Source of the DNA: Leptodontidium sp. MPI-SDFR-AT-0119
Lineage: Eukaryota > Ascomycota > Leotiomycetes > Helotiales > Leptodontidiaceae
DNA: 64,000 nucleotides
NCBI GenBank assembly: GCA_020726505.1
Contig: JAHLEZ010000001.1
Span: 6,138,001-6,202,000, forward strand
Direction of reading: 5' to 3'
This document shows positions 57,969 to 64,000 of this stretch, piece by piece; the stretch's first letter is position 1, and the number at the start of each line of letters is the position of its first letter. Made by a program: the position numbers and the translations under genes. The notes below the pieces were generated by a model. That model ran no database searches and was not told where the DNA came from. It was given only the letters and a program-made list of their open reading frames with translations.

Positions 57969-58163
57969 CTCCGCAGTTGTGGAGTTGCCGTATCGGACAG
58001 CCAAGATCCAATAAAAAGTCTCCACAAAAGTCTAAGTATTTAAGACCGCCCAATGCCCATTAAAAAAAAACCTCTCAAACTTCAATATCAGAAATTTTTC
58101 TTTGTCTCATCCAAATCATATGCGGCCAGACCGAACCTTCTATTTCACAAGACTTCTTTCGAC

Positions 58164-58835
58164 ATGCTACTTTACGATGCCCTCGCTCCCAACCCATTCG
58201 TGGTTCGACTGTTCATTTTAGAACGCAAGGGCCTCGAGCTCGATATTGAGAAAGTCGATATCATGAACCTAGAAAATCGCCGTCTCGCGTACCGCACCAA
58301 TGTCCATCCCCGTGGAACACTTCCAGCCCTTCGTCTCGATAACGGTCATGTCCTCACTGAGATCACTGCCATCTGCGAATATCTGGACGAAGTCGCCATC
58401 GGTGGTACCTCTCTTTTCGGTGACAACGCAGTCGAGCGTGCTGAAACTCGCATGTGGCTTCGACGGATGGACATTGAAATTGCACATCCTGTCATCGAGT
58501 GGTATCGCAACGACTCTGCGACCATCGACTTTTACAAAGGCAACCGTATCCCGGCCCCCGAGGCTAGAACGGCGCAGAAGGTTACTATCAACCAATATCT
58601 GAATTTGCTTGATGATGAGTTGGAGGGGAAGACGTTTCTTTGCGGTGATCGCTTCTCGGCTGCTGACGTGCACTTTTACGGCTTGATGGCGATGCACGAG
58701 GGGATGGGGGCAGGGTGGGTAAATTCCCCAGGGAGGAAAAATGTGACGTTGTATTTTAACAGAATGGCGACAAGACAAGCGACCAAGGATGCGATGGGTG
58801 AATTTGGACCAAAGATCGATAATCGATATGGTTGA
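58164..58835 (+). CDS. Glutathione S-transferase
   Basis: Single-exon protein of 223 residues from ATGCTACTT. An in-frame ATG 37 codons earlier (58053) would add a Lys/Phe-rich leader, perhaps a targeting signal or just leader DNA. The N-domain has the thioredoxin-like start YDALAPNPFVVRLFILERKG, the cis-Pro loop GTLPAL (51-56) and the glutathione site TEITAICEYL (65-74). The helical C-domain has NQYLNLLDDEL and the GST capping segment FLCGDRFSAADVHFYG. The APNPFVVR start matches a fungal/bacterial class related to Theta and Ure2-like proteins. It would conjugate glutathione to electrophiles in the cytosol. Confidence 0.92.
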   Translation: MLLYDALAPNPFVVRLFILERKGLELDIEKVDIMNLENRRLAYRTNVHPRGTLPALRLDNGHVLTEITAICEYLDEVAIGGTSLFGDNAVERAETRMWLRRMDIEIAHPVIEWYRNDSATIDFYKGNRIPAPEARTAQKVTINQYLNLLDDELEGKTFLCGDRFSAADVHFYGLMAMHEGMGAGWVNSPGRKNVTLYFNRMATRQATKDAMGEFGPKIDNRYG

Positions 58836-60364
58836 ATTTTGTGGGAACCTCATTTTTGATCGGACTTTAGCCTCACGGTTCTCCGTTAACCAAGAAAGTT
58901 TCGGCCATCTTTTAATCAGTTCTTCACCCATATGTATTGACATGACAATTAAGCTCCTTTGGCTGAACCGCGATATCTCTAAAGTGTGCAAAGCTGCCAC
59001 GGTATTTCTCTTTCTTTCTCTTTGCTATAAGCTTATAGTTTCAATTATAGGCGACAGACTAGGAAGGCTTTGAAGACGCTCATGGTTACAGCAGATGTGT
59101 GCTTGTAAGTTGCCTTAGTTCTGGCCCTGAGAGATCTCCAGACAGATACTGCCAGACTTACATGATTGCACCACCTAGCGCAATCATATAGTGGATTCCC
59201 ACTATCATGTTCTTAATTCCAACAGTCACAGCTTCATCAAGCACGTTGACTTAGATGCTGACAACAGAGGCACGCAACGTCGCAAACGTTGTTGACGTCC
59301 ATACCTCTCTACCAACCTGAACACTCTCTTCGACCAAGTTACCTTACGAGCAGCGATATCAACACGCATTTCACAGACCTATACAGCACCCGTCAGCGGG
59401 TATAGTTTTGAGAGGATGACTGCCCCAAAACTCAGAAGCAACTAGCTTTATGAGTCTAATTCCTGGCTGCATCTCTTAGAGACGGCGGTGCACAGCGTGC
59501 ATGTACGGGGACACACACACACGAATAAAACGTCACGATCTAGACCTTTAAGTGTAGATATCTAGATGTTGTAAAGGAGGTGCGATATACTTAGCGTTAA
59601 TTATATAAGCGCAATTCAGTCACCTGGTGTAGCAATCTGTGCCTATAAGGCTACTTAATTGAGGTACCGACCTAGATAGCAATCTAGCATAAATTTAGAT
59701 ACTACAGCAGCCACAACGCCCATAACAATTTCCAGCTTAAAAATAAGGCCGTAAAGATTAGATTCGACCCTTTTATATATATCCTAGGAAATAAAAGCTA
59801 GATCATCAAGCTGATCTTAAGGAACTCTATTATGCTATAAGATGAGACTACCCGTAAATCAGGCGTGAAGGCGACGACACGAACGTAATTGACTAGTAGG
59901 AGGGGCTCAGTGTGTTTAGGTGTAGCCATAGAATACGACTTATGTAAAATTATAATATGTGTTGAGGTGCGCGTAGAAGTTAAGTTGCTCAAAGTCAAAG
60001 TACCTGTCATTTTTCTCGGCACGGCGGGTTTCTCGCTACGCAGGTTAGTAATCTTGTCTCTCTCTCTAGGTTAAAACTTCCACTTCGAGAGATTAGAACT
60101 CCAACTCCATCACCAAATTCTCTTAGGGAGAAGCCATCATGGTCTTGTTAGTGTTGTGAAAATGTAGTTTACGATGGTGTTGAAGTTTGAAGGATGTTGT
60201 GGGAGGAGGGAGGGCTAGGCAGCTTTTATCCTTACGACTCTTTACTTTTTCAGTTTTAAGCCAGTATGATTTTTCGATTCAAAGGGAAGAAGGAACAAAC
60301 GAACGCTAATTTTAGTGGAAGTTCCATATTGTAAGTCTAAGCCGCTAACATCAGAGGTGGAATC
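58836..60364. other. Intergenic, AT-rich
   Basis: 1.5 kb with no supported gene. An ACACAC tract lies at 59511-59521. Frames at 58789-59073 and 59798-60074 have no motif. Confidence 0.6.
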
Positions 60365-61307
60365 TCAGAATCCTAGGCCATTCATATAGTACCACCATCC
60401 GTCAAAACAATCAGGCTTCTCCAAGATCGTTGGGACATAATCCTTGCCCCAATCTCCATCCATATCTACACAATACGACATGTTACAGAACTCCCAGTAA
60501 TCGGGGTACCACCCCGATTGATGCCAATCTAAAATAGCAAGAACTCGAACTGGCTTAACATCCGTGGCTGTCAACATAATATTACGGGGATGAAGGTCGG
60601 CGTGAGTGAAAGTAATCGGGACTTCGTCCGGAAGTTGACCCCGCATTGGGTCCACGAAGTTTTGAATATCGGGGTGATACTTATTGACCTCAGCTGCAAA
60701 GCGGTTATGAAATTCCTTAGTGGTTTTGAAAGGACCAAACCCCGGTCTTCCTTCGAAAAGGATATCTAGTAATGGACCACGGTTGATACTGCCTGTTGCA
60801 CTTAGTATTTGTTCGACTCCTTGAACCTACGAAGTGCGTACCTATGAAAGCGTCTTTTCCTCCTTGCCTAAGACCTCGCAGTGCCGTGGTCATGGTTTTC
60901 AACTGACTTGAGACGTCCAAACGCTCAATCTCAGAAAGTGTATCCCATCTTGCCTCCAAGGTTTCCCCCTCAATAAGCTTCATGTAGATGAAGAGTTCTC
61001 CCCCGTCGCGAACCCAACCGTAAAGCTCTGGAACTGGGGTCTCGCCTTTCAGGTGTTTCCCAATCGCCCACAAGCACTGAGCTTCTGCAATAGTGAGATT
61101 GGTCCCAGACTTGACAATAAGGCCGAGCTCTGGGAACCTTATTGGCGGGGGATTTCCAGGATACACAAAGCCTTTCTCTAAAGCACATTCTCTGACTTCG
61201 GCAGGAGAAGGAAGAAGAATATCTTCAGCTGCGCGGTTGAAATAGGAGCTGGTCTTGATAACGACATTATCCCCCGTTGGCAGCTCTCCTACGTCTAATG
61301 TAGCCAT
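60365..61307 (-). CDS. APH-type phosphotransferase
   Basis: Two exons (60842-61307, 60365-60792) with a 49-bp intron (GTACGC donor) give 297 residues. I start at the ATG in GATATGGCT; the frame goes ten codons further up only to a TTG. The kinase-like fold has IVKSGTNLTIAEAQCLW (the Lys region), VPELYGWVRDGGELFIYM, the Brenner motif HADLHPRN (219-226) and the metal-binding ILDWHQSGWYPDYWE (Asp244). The family (APH/choline-kinase superfamily) is large in fungi and mostly uncharacterised; substrates are unknown, and drug resistance is not implied. The C-terminus ends GWWYYMNGLGF. Confidence 0.9.
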
Positions 61308-61744
61308 ATCACGGAGATAGTTTGGGATACAGTTCAAAGCTTTTATTCTCGCTCAATTCGCATGTAGTCCACCTAAATTAGATGATCTGAAGAGTCGTTG
61401 TTTTCACGTCACAGCTTTTGACGAGAAATACCGAAAGCAAAGAGGTACGACTGAAGAGAGGCTTAGCGCTGCGGCGCGAGGCATATACACCAAAAATAAT
61501 ATGCGTTTCCATAATCTTGCTGTTGGGCCGCTTTTAGCACTAGCGTTTGATTGGTTCGAAAAAAATGCACGGGTTTCCTGCACTGTATTCATACCTGTGT
61601 GCTAGCCTAGCTAGCACGACCCCGAAAGCTCTCTCTTCAGTACTATTATTATTCTGAATATAATTTACGTTAACAGGTACTGTAAGCACTTGTCAGTAGT
61701 TGTGAGATTAATAGCCCTAAAGTATGGACTTACTATATCTAAGC
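61308..61744. other. Intergenic with complete element M
   Basis: 440 bp between minus-strand genes; most of it is the complete element M copy. No gene is seen. Confidence 0.6.
61450..61641 (-). repeat. Dispersed element M, complete copy (MITE-like)
   Basis: A 192-bp unit bounded by inverted ends: ACTGAAGAGAGGCTTAGCG at the left and the reverse of ACTGAAGAGAGAGCTTTC at the right. The right end contains the perfect hairpin GTGCTAGC-TAG-GCTAGCAC. No coding frame. Other copies: 34831-34881, 40430-40607 and 62644-62682. Confidence 0.75.
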
Positions 61745-62581
61745 TCATTCAATTGTTCTAGGAGTATCCAAATCAATGGTAAATAGTACGTCCTTCGTCG
61801 TCTCTATAGTCACTAGTTCTTCCTTAACATGATTACTCGTACTCATCTGCCCTCCAACCTCAGTCTCCCACTTCTGCACATCCCACTCTAAACCCTTCGT
61901 CGTGATAACAGACGGCTCCTTTAGCGGAATAATACCCACGTGCTTCCCCAGCTTAATCCCATCAAATCCGTCCTTAGCCTTAATCTTATGCTTCCCAGTT
62001 TTCAGGACAAACGTGATAGATTCGCTAGAGAGCAAGTACATTCTCCCAGTGGCATACCCCGGGTCTTGCTGAAAAGTATAGAGATGAGATAGCGTAGCCA
62101 TGCCCTGATCGACTCGTCCTCCTAGCCCACCTATCACCACAATATCCGTAGTCTCCCGGGCTCGCGAGGATCGGATATACTTGACAGCCTTCCCGAAATC
62201 CGTAGAATACTGATCCGGATCATAGATCACAGGGACGTTCTTCGACTCCCAGTATTTCCGCACCTCAAAGAACAGAGAATCCAAATCGCCAATCACTGCA
62301 TCAACGGTCAAATCGATTCCATTCTGGGTATTGAGATCATAGAGACGATTGGCGCCTCCGTCAGCGGCTACTTTGAATATCGAACTGGCCCATAACCTGG
62401 AGTAGACAGCTGCTGGAAGCCTGAGGGCTTGATTAAGGACCAAGATGGCGAATGGTTTGTGGTTCTTAGGCGTGGCGGAGAAGATGTCTGCTGGTTGCCA
62501 TTCGGTTACTAGATCCCAGGCTTCTGTCATCGGAGTAAATATCCCGTTCTGATGATATCTTGATGCTGGAGGTTCTTGCAT
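61745..62581 (-). CDS. THI80: Thiamine pyrophosphokinase
   Basis: Single-exon protein of 278 residues. Family motifs are LVLNQALRLP (48-57), VAADGGANRLYD (71-82), DAVIGDLDSL (94-103) with the catalytic Asp residues, DPDQYSTDFGKAVKYI (121-136) and GGLGGRVDQGMATLSHL. The C-terminal thiamine-binding domain has ESITFVLKTGKH, GIIPLKEPSVITTKGLEWD and STSNHV. The enzyme transfers pyrophosphate from ATP to thiamine, making the cofactor ThDP in the cytosol. Start: first ATG, 20 residues before the conserved core. Element M lies 60 bp upstream of its start codon. Confidence 0.95.
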   Translation of the reverse strand: MQEPPASRYHQNGIFTPMTEAWDLVTEWQPADIFSATPKNHKPFAILVLNQALRLPAAVYSRLWASSIFKVAADGGANRLYDLNTQNGIDLTVDAVIGDLDSLFFEVRKYWESKNVPVIYDPDQYSTDFGKAVKYIRSSRARETTDIVVIGGLGGRVDQGMATLSHLYTFQQDPGYATGRMYLLSSESITFVLKTGKHKIKAKDGFDGIKLGKHVGIIPLKEPSVITTKGLEWDVQKWETEVGGQMSTSNHVKEELVTIETTKDVLFTIDLDTPRTIE

Positions 62582-63128
62582 CGTCCGGGTTCGGTGGAGG
62601 AAGGATAGGGTGGAATTATTATAATAAGCATAAAGTAATAGTCATGCTGAAGAGAGAGCTTTCGGGGTCGTGCTAGCACACTGGTTAACAAGCAGGAATG
62701 TGGATTTTCCACATGACAACCAAGCACCGCGCTATTACCACTGTTACTGGTCGCAGATGACATCCATCGACTGCTGCAAGGATTGCCAGCTCCACGTTCC
62801 TGTCAAGTCCAGGACTGCTGTGGCTGAGCTGACACGTGATTGATCGTGCTCCACCGTGCCATGACGCCCTGTCGCGGCTAGTTGAAGCTCAGCACTTCGC
62901 AGCTCCTCCAGGGTCACTCCGTACAGTCGTACAAACATCGCAAATATATCTCCCCCACTCCCCACTTGCAGATCTTAGCAGACGGTCAGGGTTGCTTCCA
63001 GGTTCAGACCGAGTCCATTTTCGACGTCGCAAACTTGCTTCTTCGCTAGATTCATGCCCTGATAGAAGCTCTAAGATACCTCTTTCTTTCGACTTCCCCT
63101 CCTTGTTGACGGAGGTGCGTCTGCAACA
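62582..63128. promoter_or_regulatory. Divergent promoter, THI80 and USP, with M end
   Basis: 550 bp between divergent starts. It holds an M end (62644-62682) close to the thiamine gene. Frames on the minus strand are short. No riboswitch-like structure could be established by eye. Confidence 0.45.
62644..62682 (+). repeat. Dispersed element M, single end with hairpin deletion
   Basis: Matches the M right end, but the hairpin is reduced to GTGCTAGCAC, as if one arm and the loop were removed exactly. Confidence 0.65.
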
Positions 63129-64000
63129 ATGACGGCTCAGTTCCAACCATCGGAGGCAGATGTGAATAGCTTCTTGGACCTGGTCGGTCATACCGTGCAG
63201 AGGCCAGAGGCCGTCGCACGACTGAAGGTCGGTTTCGAAGGTTCCCTCGCTATACTGGTGCTGATGGAGCTGTGTACAGGGTAACAACAACAATGTCGAG
63301 CAAGCCTTGAACGAATACTATGATTCCCCCGATACCAACAAAGTAGGGAAAGCCCTCTACACAATCTGCCAGCTTGCTCAACCTTTTTTTAGTATCGGTG
63401 GGACGAAGGGCAATTCAACAGTGGTCGAGATGGCGAGTTCAACAACCATGGCATTTGTGAGACTTTCCCATACGGGTCCAGTGGCTACTCTAGCTAATTA
63501 CATTATACAGCATTCGATATCCATGCTCCAGATGACCCAGGACCCTTTCCAGGACGTTACGATGGAGGTCCATCCCGCCCGCCCTCTAGAACAAGCAACA
63601 ATAAATCACCGCTGAGTAAGGTTATCGATCTGACTGCAGAGCACGCAGCTGGTATGTATAGGTACCGAGTAATTGAGCAGTTAACTAATACATGATCGAC
63701 AGCCGACCCAAGAAATTCGATGGACCACGATTACAATGCTGATCCGGAACTTCAACAAGCCCTTGCGGCATCCAGAGCCGATTTGGGTATGCCACCACAA
63801 GAGAGCGGCATTACTGGCACAGAGGTGGTTCACTTTGGTCCGGCAACCCGGAGCCAATACGAGCAAGGACAGTGGGATATGGTTCCAATTGGGAAGTCCT
63901 CTTCACGAGAGATACTGGACCCAGAGCCAGCGGACCGGAAACGAGAGCCAGGAACTCCAGCTTTCCTAAAGCCAATGGTTCAGGACACTCGCCTTAATGC
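63129..64000 (+). CDS. Ubiquitin-specific protease, 5' part (UBA and UIM region)
   Basis: Five exons so far (63129-63227, 63280-63342, 63393-63456, 63532-63651, 63703 to the window edge), about 214 residues. The UBA-like start is SEADVNSFLDLVGHT...AVARLKGNNNNVEQALNEYYDSP. The short third exon reads YRWDEGQFNSGRDGEFNNHG. A UIM follows (DPELQQALAASRADLG), then SQYEQGQWDMVP and GTPAFLKPM, where fungal USP25/28-like enzymes begin their catalytic part. The catalytic Cys and His boxes lie beyond the edge. The order UBA, UIM and then USP fits a deubiquitinase. Introns are short with good GT/AG ends, and all joins keep frame. Name stays provisional until the rest is seen. Confidence 0.8.

Larger units (their letters stand above)
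56799..58163. other. Right part of accessory island
   Basis: 1.36 kb with R2 partial copy D (57108-57178), a minus-strand 56-codon frame (57256-57426) of coiled-coil character containing two RLLQEQxLK units, a poly-A tract at 57809-57820, and the tandem repeat at 57913-57968. The 56-codon frame may be a further Helitron remnant. Confidence 0.5.

Noticed and set aside
63307..63615. 102-codon frame in the USP gene
   Set aside because: It reads through two introns; the spliced model gives a continuous UBA-to-UIM protein.

Overview
The window is chromosomal DNA of a filamentous ascomycete (Pezizomycotina). The evidence is short spliceosomal introns (about 45-250 bp) with GTRNGT donors and YAG acceptors, full-length PalA of the ambient-pH pathway, a fungal L-galactonate dehydratase, an AA11 chitin-active monooxygenase, a HET-NACHT-WD40 gene, and G-to-A decay that looks like repeat-induced point mutation (RIP). 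A Leotiomycete is my guess, not something shown. Gene models were spliced by hand; the intron positions quoted keep frame and restore family motifs.

Region 1 (1-45.5 kb) is conserved housekeeping and secretory DNA. In order: AGC kinase of the Psk1/S6K type (-), GH76 cell-wall mannanase (+), GH5 beta-mannanase (+), palA (-), YCII-domain protein (-), nicotinate phosphoribosyltransferase (-), spermidine synthase (+), quinolinate phosphoribosyltransferase (-), mitochondrial dihydroorotate dehydrogenase (+), L-galactonate dehydratase (+), a membrane-anchored spermidine-synthase-like protein (+), an Ies2-like INO80 subunit (-), a possible small protein (-), a Pex14-family peroxin (+), a small secreted protein (+), mitochondrial enoyl reductase Etr1 (+), choline kinase (-), a six-TM protein (-), a decayed phosphatidylinositol synthase copy (+) and an AA11-CBM18 monooxygenase (+). 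Three of these enzymes feed nucleotide and NAD synthesis within 7 kb (15.5-22.3 kb).

Region 2 (about 45.5-58 kb) is an accessory, repeat-rich, partly AT-rich island. It carries a heavily mutated HET-NACHT-WD40 (HET-E/D type NLR) pseudogene, a nearly intact second HET-domain gene with two in-frame TAG codons, a decayed Helitron N-terminal region, and at least seven pieces of two dispersed repeat types (called R1 and R2 here). The mutations in the NLR copy sit at conserved Trp, Cys, Asp and Gln codons as expected of RIP.

Region 3 (58-64 kb) returns to ordinary genes: a glutathione S-transferase (+), an APH-type kinase-fold protein (-), thiamine pyrophosphokinase (-), and the 5' part of a UBA/UIM ubiquitin-specific protease (+) that runs off the right edge. 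A small hairpin-bearing dispersed element (called M here) lies at 34.8, 40.5, 61.5 and 62.6 kb. No tRNA, rRNA or CRISPR was seen.
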